This document shows positions 6,647 through 13,761 of a stretch of 18,241 nucleotides of DNA, one piece after another. The stretch comes from an uncultured Rubrobacteraceae bacterium (GTDB taxonomy: Bacteria > Actinomycetota > Rubrobacteria > Rubrobacterales > Rubrobacteraceae): NCBI GenBank assembly GCA_902806105.1, contig CADCVI010000006.1, forward strand, positions 1 to 18,241. The letters are read 5' to 3'. Under the pieces are notes generated by a model, which worked only from the letters and a program-made list of their open reading frames with translations, was not told the DNA's origin and ran no database searches. The translations under genes and the position numbers were made by a program. Every line of letters begins with the position of its first letter. The stretch's first letter is position 1.

Positions 6647-6671
6647 GGCCCCGAATCGAAGGTTCGGGGCC
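6647..6671 (+). other. Intergenic GC hairpin
   Basis: GGCCCCGAA and TTCGGGGCC form a perfect 9-bp stem with a 7-nt loop, 15 nt after the SnoaL-like stop and 9 nt before the AGGAGG of the 73-aa gene. There is no T-run. It is the second of three hairpins that sit in nearly every sizeable gap of the operon, which suggests mRNA processing or segmental stability control. Confidence 0.55.
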
Positions 6672-6692
6672 ACGACTAGAAGGAGGCGGCAG

Positions 6693-6914
6693 ATGGCGAG
6701 CTTAAGGGTAGGGAGGCCGGACACGAAGATGGACTCGCCCTCGCACACGAAGGGGGTGCGCCAGGGCAACGCGCCCGGCGGCATGAAGAAGGACCCCGGC
6801 TTCGAAGGGACCGGGCCGAACACCGCGAGGTCCTACGCCCGGAGGTCCACGGGTATCAACGCGGGGGCCAGGAACCCGATAGACCCGAACAGCCCGAACC
6901 TGTCTCCGGCTTGA
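6693..6914 (+). CDS. Small conserved-looking disordered protein, 73 aa
   Basis: ATG at 6693 is preceded by AGGAGG (6681-6686). The product is basic and rich in Gly, Pro, Asn, Arg and Lys. It has no hydrophobic core, cysteines or membrane segment. Blocks that look conserved rather than random are LRVGRPDTKMDSPSHTKGV, RSTGINAGARNP and the end NPIDPNSPNLSPA. I recall similar small proteins from actinobacterial hydrogenase loci, but know no function. Its composition fits an intrinsically disordered linker or assembly peptide that binds the enzyme or a partner. The good ribosome site and its place inside the operon support a real gene. Confidence 0.65.
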   Translation: MASLRVGRPDTKMDSPSHTKGVRQGNAPGGMKKDPGFEGTGPNTARSYARRSTGINAGARNPIDPNSPNLSPA

Positions 6915-6982
6915 ACGGGTGGATAGCTTTCGGCTACCGGCGGTCGATCGGGGTAGAGGAAGGCGGCTAATGGGGGCCGGTC

Positions 6983-7630
6983 GTGCCTGACCTGGATTTC
7001 GTGGTGGAGGGCGCGGAGGTCCTCGAGTACGCGGCCGTGCCGAGCCTCGTGTTCAAGGTTCGCGTGGAGAACCTCGACGGGGAGCCCGTCCGCTCCGTCT
7101 CCCTGAACACGCAGGTCAGGATCTCGGCGACGCGGCGCCACTACGAGGCCGCGGAGCAGGGGCGGCTCCTCGACCTGTTCGGTGAGCCTCACCGCTGGGG
7201 CACCACGCTCAGGAGCTTCCTGTGGACCCACACTGTGGTGCAGGTCCCGCCGTTCGTCGGGAGCACGGTCGCCGACATGGCGGTTACCTGCACCTACGAT
7301 CTCGAAGTGGCGGCGGCCAAGTACTTCCATGCCCTAGAAGGTGGCGAGGTGCCGCTGGAGTTCCTTTTCAGTGGCTCGGTCTTCTACACGGGGGAGGGTG
7401 GGGGGTTGCAGACCGCCAGGATCTCCTGGGAGAAGGAGGCGGAGTTCGGGATGCCGGTCCGTCTGTGGAAGGAGATGATGGAGCACTACTTCCCAAACAG
7501 CGCCTGGGTTCGCCTGAGAAGAGATACCTTCGACGAGCTCTACGACTACAAGGTCCGCAGGGGGCTCCCGACGTGGGAGGCCGCCGTGGAGTCGCTGCTT
7601 CAGGCGAGGAAGCAGGGGGTGGAGGGCTAG
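6983..7630 (+). CDS. DUF6084 family protein
   Basis: This 215-aa protein begins with a beta-rich stretch (LDFVVEGAEVLEYAAVPSLVF, then VRVENLDGEPVRSVSLNTQVRI) that resembles an Ig-like/beta-sandwich fold. A conserved central part, RWGTTLRSFLWTHTVVQVPPF, and a C-terminal helical part with AEFGMPVRLWKEMMEHYFPN complete it. It has no cysteine pair, signal or membrane helix. It matches DUF6084, a family that co-occurs with group 1h hydrogenase genes. GTG 6983 is used because the nearby ATG (6970) hits a stop after six codons. It abuts the next gene, whose GTG follows its stop directly. A structural or assembly role is plausible but unproven. Confidence 0.8.
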   Translation: MPDLDFVVEGAEVLEYAAVPSLVFKVRVENLDGEPVRSVSLNTQVRISATRRHYEAAEQGRLLDLFGEPHRWGTTLRSFLWTHTVVQVPPFVGSTVADMAVTCTYDLEVAAAKYFHALEGGEVPLEFLFSGSVFYTGEGGGLQTARISWEKEAEFGMPVRLWKEMMEHYFPNSAWVRLRRDTFDELYDYKVRRGLPTWEAAVESLLQARKQGVEG

Positions 7631-8641
7631 GTGGACGCCACGCAGATGATCGCCCAGGCAGTTCTCTACGAGGGGTACATCCTGTGGCCCTACCGCCGCT
7701 CGGCGAAGAAAAACCAACAACGCTGGACGTTCGGAGGAGTCTACCCGAGAGCCTACAGCGAGGCCAGGGGCGGGGACGACCCCTGGCTGATGCAGACCCA
7801 GTGCCTCGTGCTCGGAGACGGGGGAGCCACGATCGAGGTAAAGGTGCGGTTCCTGCACGTCACCGAGCGGAAGGTCGGCGTGAGAAGGGGCGAGGCCCTG
7901 GAGTTTGTCGAGGAGCTACGCATCGGGGGGGAGCTCTACCTCCCGTGGGAGGAGGCGACCGAGCGAGAGGTAGCGGTCGGGCGGTTCGGGCTCTCCGAAC
8001 TTCTGGGATCGGCGAGGCGCGTGGATATAGACATACCCGGGGGGAGCAGGAAAGAGCTCCTGACCCGTCCTGGCGGGGAAGTCGCGGGGGGCCTGGTGCG
8101 TAGCTGGCGCGCCCTGCGCGGGGTGGTCGAGGTAAGCGCCGAGTTTCTAGAAGATAGGCTTTTCAGGGTGACGGTCGGTATCACCAACACGACGCCCTGG
8201 GGGGGCGAGGATCGGGAGAGCACGCTCGGTCAGACCTTCGCCTCGACCCACACGGTGCTCGGGGTGGAGGGTGGGGAGTTCGTCTCGCTGATGGACCCGC
8301 CGGAGGGGATGCGCGAGGCCGTCGAGGGGTGCGAGAACCTGAGGACCTGGCCGGTGCTGGTCGGGGAGGAGGGAGAGAAGGGCGCGATGCTCTCGTCCCC
8401 GATCATCCTGTACGACTACCCGCAGATAGCGCCCGAGAGCCCCGGCGACCTTTTCGACGGCGGCGAGATCGACCAGTTGCTCATTCTCAACATCCTCTCG
8501 CTGACGGACGAGGAGAAGGAGGAGATGCGCGCCTCCGACCCGCGGGCCCGCGAGATCCTGGAGCGTTGCGAGTCCCTCTCGCCAGAAGGGCTCATGAGCC
8601 TGCACGGGATCGTCCGCGGGTCGCAGAGGTTGAGGGGATAA
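7631..8641 (+). CDS. Conserved hydrogenase-locus protein of unknown function, 336 aa
   Basis: GTG 7631 follows the DUF6084 stop without a gap. The protein starts with the distinctive AQAVLYEGYILWPYRRSAKKN and FGGVYPRAYSEARGGDDPW. It continues with strand-rich regions (VEVKVRFLHVTERKVG-like, then a long beta-rich middle ending VTVGITNTTPW). Near the end it has LSSPIILYDYPQIAPESPGDL, followed by a helical tail. No catalytic motif, signal or membrane segment is visible. I recognise it as a protein that accompanies actinobacterial hhySL genes, with no assigned activity. In other genomes the following small gene seems to be fused to its C-terminus, so the two probably form one functional unit. Confidence 0.75.
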   Translation: MDATQMIAQAVLYEGYILWPYRRSAKKNQQRWTFGGVYPRAYSEARGGDDPWLMQTQCLVLGDGGATIEVKVRFLHVTERKVGVRRGEALEFVEELRIGGELYLPWEEATEREVAVGRFGLSELLGSARRVDIDIPGGSRKELLTRPGGEVAGGLVRSWRALRGVVEVSAEFLEDRLFRVTVGITNTTPWGGEDRESTLGQTFASTHTVLGVEGGEFVSLMDPPEGMREAVEGCENLRTWPVLVGEEGEKGAMLSSPIILYDYPQIAPESPGDLFDGGEIDQLLILNILSLTDEEKEEMRASDPRAREILERCESLSPEGLMSLHGIVRGSQRLRG

Positions 8642-8642
8642 A

Positions 8643-8960
8643 GTGGAGGATTTCTTCCGGGAGCACGAGGAGAGGCCCGCCCTTCAGAGCGTGACCGTAC
8701 GTGGTGTCGAGCTCCGAAAGGGGAGCCGGGTCCTGCTCTGGCCGCGCGCCGGGGGGGACATCATGGATATCGCGCTGGGCGGGAAGGTCGCGGTCGTCGA
8801 GGGCATGGAGCAGGACTATGAGGATCGAATCCACCTAGCGGTCACGCTGGAGGAGGATCCGGGCAGGGACCTCGGCGCGGACCGCATGCTCGGGCACCGC
8901 TTCTTTTTCTCCCCGGAGGAAGTCGAGCCGCTGGACTTCGAGGTGCCTCGTGGCCTCTGA
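8643..8960 (+). CDS. Small conserved hydrogenase-locus protein, 105 aa
   Basis: GTG 8643 lies one base after the previous stop. The product is acidic and beta-rich: VRGVELRKGSRVLLWPRAGG, DIMDIALGGKVAVVEGMEQD, YEDRIHLAVTLEEDPGRDLG, then HRFFFSPEEVEPL. The first part looks like an SH3-like barrel. No cysteines or membrane helices are present. It overlaps the protease gene by 11 bp, so translation is coupled. It resembles the C-terminal part of longer versions of the upstream protein, which suggests a split gene whose products act together. Binding of the hydrogenase precursor or its protease is a reasonable guess only. Confidence 0.7.
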   Translation: MEDFFREHEERPALQSVTVRGVELRKGSRVLLWPRAGGDIMDIALGGKVAVVEGMEQDYEDRIHLAVTLEEDPGRDLGADRMLGHRFFFSPEEVEPLDFEVPRGL

Positions 8961-9501
8961 GCGCGTCCTTATCGCAGGGATCGGCAATATTTTTCTGGGC
9001 GACGATGGTTTCGGGGTAGAGGTGGCGAGGCGGCTCGCCGGGCGCGAGCTGCCCGACGGTGTAGAGGTGAAGGACTTCGGCATCCGGGGGATGGACCTCG
9101 CCTACGCCCTTCAGGACGGCTACGGGCTCGTCGTCTTCGTGGACGCTACGCCGCGTGGTGGGGAACCGGGCACTGTTTATCTCATCGAGCCGGAGGTCGA
9201 GGAGAACGGGGGGGTGGCGCTCGATGCCCACGGGATGGACCCGGTGGGGGTGATCAAGCTGTCCCGCTTCCTAGGCGCCCCCCCGGTCCGCACCCTCGTG
9301 GTGGGCTGCGAGCCCCTGACGATCGTGAGCGGTGAAGACTACGACGACATGCTTATGGAGCTGAGCGAGCCGGTGCTCGCCGGGGTGGAAGAGGCGGTGA
9401 AGCTGGTCGAGTCGCTCCTGGGGGAGCATGCCGGAGGGAGCGAAGGCCGGGGCGTTGCGTCGGACTCGGCCCACACGATGAGAGGAGGTGAGCCTAAATG
9501 A
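8950..9501 (+). CDS. [NiFe]-hydrogenase large-subunit maturation endopeptidase
   Basis: This HyaD/HybD/HoxM-type protease removes the C-terminal tail of HhyL once nickel is bound, closing the active site. In the 183-aa product the family motif GIGNIFLGDDGFG (residues 10-22) provides the acidic metal ligand (D19). D65 in VVFVDATPRGG and H94 in LDAHGMDP match the other two nickel-sensing ligands. VVGCEPLTI is the conserved strand near residue 117. It is longer than the usual 150-165 residues because of a low-complexity tail. GTG 8950 overlaps the upstream gene. Its stop overlaps the ATG of the small membrane protein, and it also carries that gene's GGAGG ribosome site. Substrate assignment to HhyL follows from the locus. 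Confidence 0.92.
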   Translation: MASERVLIAGIGNIFLGDDGFGVEVARRLAGRELPDGVEVKDFGIRGMDLAYALQDGYGLVVFVDATPRGGEPGTVYLIEPEVEENGGVALDAHGMDPVGVIKLSRFLGAPPVRTLVVGCEPLTIVSGEDYDDMLMELSEPVLAGVEEAVKLVESLLGEHAGGSEGRGVASDSAHTMRGGEPK

Positions 9502-9614
9502 AGGCAACGACACTGCTACGCCTGGGGTTTTACGGACTGATCCTGGGGGCTGCGGCCGCTACGGTCGCGCAATGGCCGGAGATCCAACGGTACATGAAGA
9601 TCAGGGCGATGTAG
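9498..9614 (+). CDS. DUF6893-like small single-pass membrane protein, 38 aa
   Basis: ATG at 9498 overlaps the protease stop (ATGA) and is served by an unusually strong Shine-Dalgarno, GAGGAGGTGA, 7 nt upstream. The product has a short basic N-terminus, one hydrophobic helix (GFYGLILGAAAATVAQW, about residues 10-26), and a basic tail ending YMKIRAM. Such tiny proteins (DUF6893 type) recur in actinobacterial group 1h hydrogenase operons and are easily missed by gene finders. The helix would sit in the cytoplasmic membrane with a short positive tail. It could anchor the otherwise soluble hydrogenase or its electron-transfer partner; this is inference. Confidence 0.8.
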   Translation: MKATTLLRLGFYGLILGAAAATVAQWPEIQRYMKIRAM

Positions 9615-9658
9615 GACCGGGGGCGCGCATGGGCTCGAAGGGAACCAACGCGGAGAGA

Positions 9659-9700
9659 GGAAGGTCCTCCGACACGTTTGCAACCCCTGCCGGACCTTCC
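9659..9700 (+). other. Intergenic inverted repeat upstream of hypF
   Basis: GGAAGGTCC (9659-9667) and GGACCTTCC (9692-9700) form a perfect 9-bp stem around a 24-nt loop in the 113-bp gap before hypF. It may be an mRNA processing or stability structure, or a binding site for a dimeric regulator. No T-run follows. Confidence 0.45.
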
Positions 9701-9709
9701 GGGCAGAAG

Positions 9710-9722
9710 CCCCGCCGCGGGG
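9710..9722 (+). promoter_or_regulatory. Small hairpin overlapping the hypF ribosome-binding site
   Basis: CCCCG (9710-9714) and CGGGG (9718-9722) can pair with a 3-nt loop. The 3' arm contains the GGGG that is the only plausible Shine-Dalgarno for the hypF ATG at 9728, so the stem could limit hypF translation. Confidence 0.3.
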
Positions 9723-9727
9723 TGAAT

Positions 9728-12055
9728 ATGCCCGCGCTCGAGCGCCGGGAGATCCGCGTGCACGGCATCGTCCAGGGCGTCGGCTTCCGGCCGTTCGTCT
9801 ACGCCCTGGCTCGCCGTCACGGGCTCTCGGGGCTCGTGCGCAACGATGCCGAGGGCGTCCTCATCGAGGTCGAGGGCGTGCCGGAGAATCTGGAAACCTT
9901 CGCCCACACCCTGAAGGCCGATCCACCGCCGCTGGCCCTGGTCGAGTCTGTCGACTGGCGACCCGTTCCGGCGGCAGGGGAGCGTGGGTTTCGTATCGAG
10001 GAGAGCCGTGATGGGGCGCGGCGCCACGCCCTCGTCTCCCCGGATACCGCCACCTGCGAGGACTGTCTCGCGGAGATCTTCGACCCCGGCGACCGGCGCT
10101 ACCGCTACCCGTTCACCAACTGCACGAACTGCGGTCCGCGCTTTACGATCACCCGGCAGGTCCCCTACGATCGGGCCACGACTACCATGTCTGGCTTCGA
10201 GATGTGCCCCGAGTGTTACCGCGAATACCACGACCCCTCGGACCGCCGCTTCCACGCCCAGCCGAACGCCTGTCCGGTCTGCGGACCGCGGGTGAGGCTG
10301 CTAGACGGTAGATCCGGCCGCGAGCTGCGCGGCAAGCGCGAGGATGCGCTCCAGCGTGCGGCGTGGCTGTTACGCGGACGCACGATCCTGGCCGTGAAGG
10401 GGCTGGGCGGCTACCACCTCGCCTGCGACCCGTTCGACCCGAAGGCCGTGGGCACCCTGAGGGGCCGCAAGGTGCGTCAGGACAAGCCCTTCGCGCTGAT
10501 GGCCCGCGACCTTGCGCAGGTTCGCAGGCTTTGTCGGGTCACGCCGGAGGAGGAGGCACTCCTAACCTCACCGGCCCGGCCCATCGTGCTCCTGGAGCGC
10601 CTGGAAGGCAACGGCGTCGCCGAGGAGGTGGCCCCGCGCCAGGGTACGCTCGGCGTGATGCTGGCCTACACGCCGCTCCACCACCTGTTGCTCCAAGACG
10701 CCCGGATACCGCTCGTCATGACCAGCGGCAACTTCTCCGACGAGCCCATCTCCTACACGGACGAGGAGGCTTTCGCACAGCTCGGCAACATCGCCGATTT
10801 CTTCCTGGTCCACGACCGGCCGATCCACATGCGCTGCGACGACAGCGTGAACAGGGTGGCCCTGCGAAGACCGTACCCGCTTCGCCGTTCGCGGGGCTAC
10901 GCCCCCGCGCCGCTGCCGCTGGGGGCGAGCGTCGAGCGCCACACTCTGGCGTGCGGCGGGGAACTCAAGAACACGTTCTGTCTGGCGAAGGACCGGCACG
11001 CCTTTCTGAGCCACCATATCGGGGACCTTGAGAACTACGAGACGCTGCGGTCGTTCCGCGAGGGGGTCGAACACTACTGCCGGCTCTTCGACGTTGAGCC
11101 GGAGCTTGTGGCCCACGACCTTCACCCCGAGTACCTATCGACAAAATACGCCCGCGAGCTGGGGGAGGCCGGGCTAGACACGTTCGGCGTTCAGCACCAC
11201 CACGCCCACGTCGCGAGCTGTCTTGCGGACAACGAACGGCCCGTCGACGAGCGCGTGATCGGGGTTGCCCTCGACGGGACGGGCTACGGCACCGACGGGG
11301 CCGTGTGGGGTGGGGAGATCTTCGAGGGCAGCCTGCGAGAGGGCTTCGTCCGGCGGGCGCACCTGGAGTACGCCCCGCTGCCGGGAGGGGCGGCGGCGAT
11401 CCGTCAGCCGTGGCGCATGGCCGTGGCGCGGCTGGTCACGTTATACGGGGAGGAGGAGACGCTCAAGCTTCCGCTTAACCTGGTACGGGGCGCGGGGGAG
11501 CGAAACGTCCGGCTTACCGCGCGGCTCGTGAAGCACGGGCTGAACACCCCGCCGACCTCCAGCGCCGGACGGCTCTTCGACACCGTCGCCGCGCTAGTCG
11601 GGGTACCGGGCTCGGGACGCTCCACTTACGAGGGCCAGGCCGCGATAGAGCTCGAGCTGGCAGCTCGCGGCACCACGGCGCGGCGAACGTACCCGTTCCG
11701 GCTGCGAGGAGAGAACGGCTCACGGGTGGTCGAGACGGGCGGGGTGGTGGCCGCGGTGGTCGAGGACCTGCTGGCCGGGAGGCCCGCGGCCGAGGTCTCC
11801 GCCGCCTTCCACCGCACGATGGCCGGGATGGTCGTCGCCGCCTGCGAGGAGGTCAGGGAGGCTGAGGGCACGGGCGCGGTCGTGCTCTCGGGCGGGACGT
11901 TCCAGAACATGCTGCTCCTCGTACAGACGGTCGCGCTTTTAGAGGAGAAGGGTTTCGTGGTCCATATGCACGGGCGGGTGCCGGCGAACGACGGCGGGCT
12001 CGCGCTCGGTCAGGCGGTGCTGGCGGACGCGGCTTCGAGAGAGAAGGGGGCATAG
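9728..12055 (+). CDS. hypF: Carbamoyltransferase HypF
   Basis: HypF converts carbamoyl phosphate with ATP and passes the carbamoyl group to the C-terminal Cys of HypE, the first step to the cyanide ligands. The 775-aa protein shows the full domain order. Residues 1-92 are an acylphosphatase domain with GVGFRPF. Two zinc modules follow, with CxxC pairs at 110/113, 132/135, 160/163 and 182/185. Residues about 200-380 are YrdC-like (LAVKGLGGYHLACD). The C-terminal half is Kae1-like, with QHHHAHVASCLADN and SGGTFQN. ATG 9728 begins right where the family aligns. The frame is open 80 codons further upstream (ATG 9629, GTG 9722 also possible), but that part overlaps the small membrane gene and has no family match. 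Confidence 0.95.
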   Translation: MPALERREIRVHGIVQGVGFRPFVYALARRHGLSGLVRNDAEGVLIEVEGVPENLETFAHTLKADPPPLALVESVDWRPVPAAGERGFRIEESRDGARRHALVSPDTATCEDCLAEIFDPGDRRYRYPFTNCTNCGPRFTITRQVPYDRATTTMSGFEMCPECYREYHDPSDRRFHAQPNACPVCGPRVRLLDGRSGRELRGKREDALQRAAWLLRGRTILAVKGLGGYHLACDPFDPKAVGTLRGRKVRQDKPFALMARDLAQVRRLCRVTPEEEALLTSPARPIVLLERLEGNGVAEEVAPRQGTLGVMLAYTPLHHLLLQDARIPLVMTSGNFSDEPISYTDEEAFAQLGNIADFFLVHDRPIHMRCDDSVNRVALRRPYPLRRSRGYAPAPLPLGASVERHTLACGGELKNTFCLAKDRHAFLSHHIGDLENYETLRSFREGVEHYCRLFDVEPELVAHDLHPEYLSTKYARELGEAGLDTFGVQHHHAHVASCLADNERPVDERVIGVALDGTGYGTDGAVWGGEIFEGSLREGFVRRAHLEYAPLPGGAAAIRQPWRMAVARLVTLYGEEETLKLPLNLVRGAGERNVRLTARLVKHGLNTPPTSSAGRLFDTVAALVGVPGSGRSTYEGQAAIELELAARGTTARRTYPFRLRGENGSRVVETGGVVAAVVEDLLAGRPAAEVSAAFHRTMAGMVVAACEEVREAEGTGAVVLSGGTFQNMLLLVQTVALLEEKGFVVHMHGRVPANDGGLALGQAVLADAASREKGA

Positions 12056-12060
12056 GGAGT

Positions 12061-12339
12061 ATGTGCTTGGGGATTCCGGGGCGGATAGTGGAGATACTCG
12101 ACGAGGACCTGCTGCTGGCGAAGGCCGATGTGAGCGGTGTTCGGCGCAACATCAACATAGGGCTCGTGTACCACGAGGACGAAAGGGTGGAGGTCGGGGA
12201 CTGGGTCTTGATCCACGTCGGGTTCGCGATGTCGCGGCTGAACGAGGCCGAGGCGCAGGGCACCCTCGAAGCCCTGCGGGAGCTCGGTGAGGCCTACGAG
12301 CAAGAGCTGGAGGAGCTGCGCGCCTCCCAGATCGAGTAG
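12061..12339 (+). CDS. hypC: Hydrogenase maturation chaperone HypC
   Basis: This 92-aa chaperone holds the Fe(CN)2CO unit together with HypD and hands it to the large subunit. The N-terminus MCLGIPGRIVEI carries the essential Cys2, exposed after Met removal. The OB-fold core continues through VSGVRRNINIGL and VGDWVLIHVGFAMSRLNEAEA, and ends in an acidic helix. ATG 12061 lies 5 bp after hypF with AGGGAG just upstream. Length and motif are typical. A second, divergent HypC-type gene follows, so this is the canonical copy. Confidence 0.95.
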   Translation: MCLGIPGRIVEILDEDLLLAKADVSGVRRNINIGLVYHEDERVEVGDWVLIHVGFAMSRLNEAEAQGTLEALRELGEAYEQELEELRASQIE

Positions 12340-12355
12340 CCGTGGAGGGGAAGCC

Positions 12356-12637
12356 ATGATCCCGGACTCCTACTGCACCCTGGATCACGACGGCTGCGTC
12401 GTCTGCTCCGACGCCGGTATCCCCGTGCGGGTCGTCTCCGTGGAGGGCGAAGATGCCCTCTGCGAGGATTCGGCCGGGAACCGCGCCGGGATCGCCGTGG
12501 AGCTCGTGGCCCCGGTGCGGATAGGGGAACTGCTGCTCACGCACGGCGGGGTAGCCATCGGCAGGGTGGGACGGGAGAGCGGACGCGCAGAGATACCGGC
12601 GGTTGGTGTGCCGCCGAGCGGAGGGAGGCACAAGTGA
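12356..12637 (+). CDS. Second HypC/HupF-type hydrogenase assembly protein
   Basis: The 93-aa product shares the HypC beta-barrel pattern (PVRVVSVEGEDALCEDSAG, then VELVAPVRIGELLLTHGGVA) but differs at the start. Instead of Met-Cys-Leu it begins MIPDSYC and has a CVVC motif (C14, C17), with further cysteines at 7 and 36. Proteins of this type are annotated HupF/HypC-like and occur next to hypC in actinobacterial loci. The CxxC may bind iron or act as a redox pair; it may serve a different step, such as iron loading or oxygen-tolerant assembly. ATG 12356 has GGAGGGG upstream, and its stop overlaps the hypD GTG. I leave the symbol blank because it is not orthologous to canonical hypC. Confidence 0.8.
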   Translation: MIPDSYCTLDHDGCVVCSDAGIPVRVVSVEGEDALCEDSAGNRAGIAVELVAPVRIGELLLTHGGVAIGRVGRESGRAEIPAVGVPPSGGRHK

Positions 12638-13761
12638 AATACGTGAGCGAGTTTCGAGACGCGGAGCTGGCGCGGGCGGTATCGGCGGAGATAGCCGCGA
12701 TCTCCGACCCGTCCCGTCACTACAAGCTGATGGAGGTCTGCGGCGGCCACACCCACACGATCTACCGCCACGGCATAAAAGACCTCCTGCCGGAGGGGAT
12801 AGAGCTCGTCCACGGCCCCGGCTGTCCGGTCTGCGTGCTGCCAATGGGGCGTGTGGACGACGGCATCGCAATCGCCGAGCGCCCCGAGGTCATCTTCACC
12901 TGCTTCGGAGACATGATGCGCGTCCCCGGCTCCAGGGGGAACCTCCTCGAGGTAAAGGCCGAGGGTGCCGACATCCGCATGGTCTACTCGCCCCTGGACG
13001 CCCTGCGGATCGCGCGGGAGAACCCCGACCGCGAGGTCGTCTTCTACGCCATCGGCTTCGAGACCACTGCCCCCTCCACCGCGCTGACCCTGCGGCGCGC
13101 AAAGAAGGAAGGTCTGGAGAACTTCTCGGTGTTCTGCAACCACGTCACCATCGTCCCGCCGGTGCGCGCGCTCCTCGACTCGCCGGATCTGAGACTGGAC
13201 GCCTTCATCGGGCCGGGCCACGTCTCCACGGTAATCGGCTGCCGGCCCTACGAGTTCATGTCCGAGGACTACGGCAAGCCGTGCGTGGTGGCGGGCTTCG
13301 AGCCCCTCGATCTGTTGCAGTCCATCCTCATGCTTATGCGACAGCTCGGGGAGGGGCGTTGCGAAGTCGAGAACCAGTACAGCAGGATCGTCCCCTGGGA
13401 GGGCAACCTCGCAGCCCTCGGGGCCATGGCCGAGGTCTTTGAGCTGCGCCCGTACTTCGAGTGGCGGGGCATGGGCTTTATCGCCCAGTCGGCACTGAAG
13501 CTCTCCGACGCCTACGCCGACTTTGACGCCGAGCTTCGCTACTCCGTCCCCGGCGTGCGCGTCGCCGACCCGAAGGCCTGCCAGTGCGGCGAGGTCCTCA
13601 AGGGCGTCCTAAAGCCCTGGGAGTGCAAGGTCTTCGGCACGGCCTGCACCCCGGAGAGCCCGCTCGGGACCCTCATGGTCTCTTCCGAGGGGGCGTGCGC
13701 CGCGTACTACAACTTTGGCCGCAAGGCGCACCAGAAGGTCGAGATCGGGTCGAAGGTATGA
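12634..13761 (+). CDS. hypD: Hydrogenase maturation protein HypD
   Basis: HypD is the iron-sulfur scaffold on which the Fe(CN)2CO group is built with HypC. The 375-aa protein shows the family motifs MEVCGGHTHTIYRHG (C36), HGPGCPVC (C64, C67) and FYAIGFETTAPSTA. Its C-terminal cysteine set is ACQCGEVLKGV, ECKVFGTAC and EGACAAYYNF, which supplies the [4Fe-4S] cluster and redox cysteines. Length is normal. GTG 12634 overlaps the previous stop (GTGA), and its own stop overlaps hypE (ATGA), so hupF-like, hypD and hypE are translationally coupled. Confidence 0.96.
   Translation: MKYVSEFRDAELARAVSAEIAAISDPSRHYKLMEVCGGHTHTIYRHGIKDLLPEGIELVHGPGCPVCVLPMGRVDDGIAIAERPEVIFTCFGDMMRVPGSRGNLLEVKAEGADIRMVYSPLDALRIARENPDREVVFYAIGFETTAPSTALTLRRAKKEGLENFSVFCNHVTIVPPVRALLDSPDLRLDAFIGPGHVSTVIGCRPYEFMSEDYGKPCVVAGFEPLDLLQSILMLMRQLGEGRCEVENQYSRIVPWEGNLAALGAMAEVFELRPYFEWRGMGFIAQSALKLSDAYADFDAELRYSVPGVRVADPKACQCGEVLKGVLKPWECKVFGTACTPESPLGTLMVSSEGACAAYYNFGRKAHQKVEIGSKV

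Noticed and set aside
9488..9727. 80-residue N-terminal extension of HypF
   Set aside because: The segment overlaps the small membrane gene, is low in family-like residues, and HypF homology begins at the ATG at 9728.
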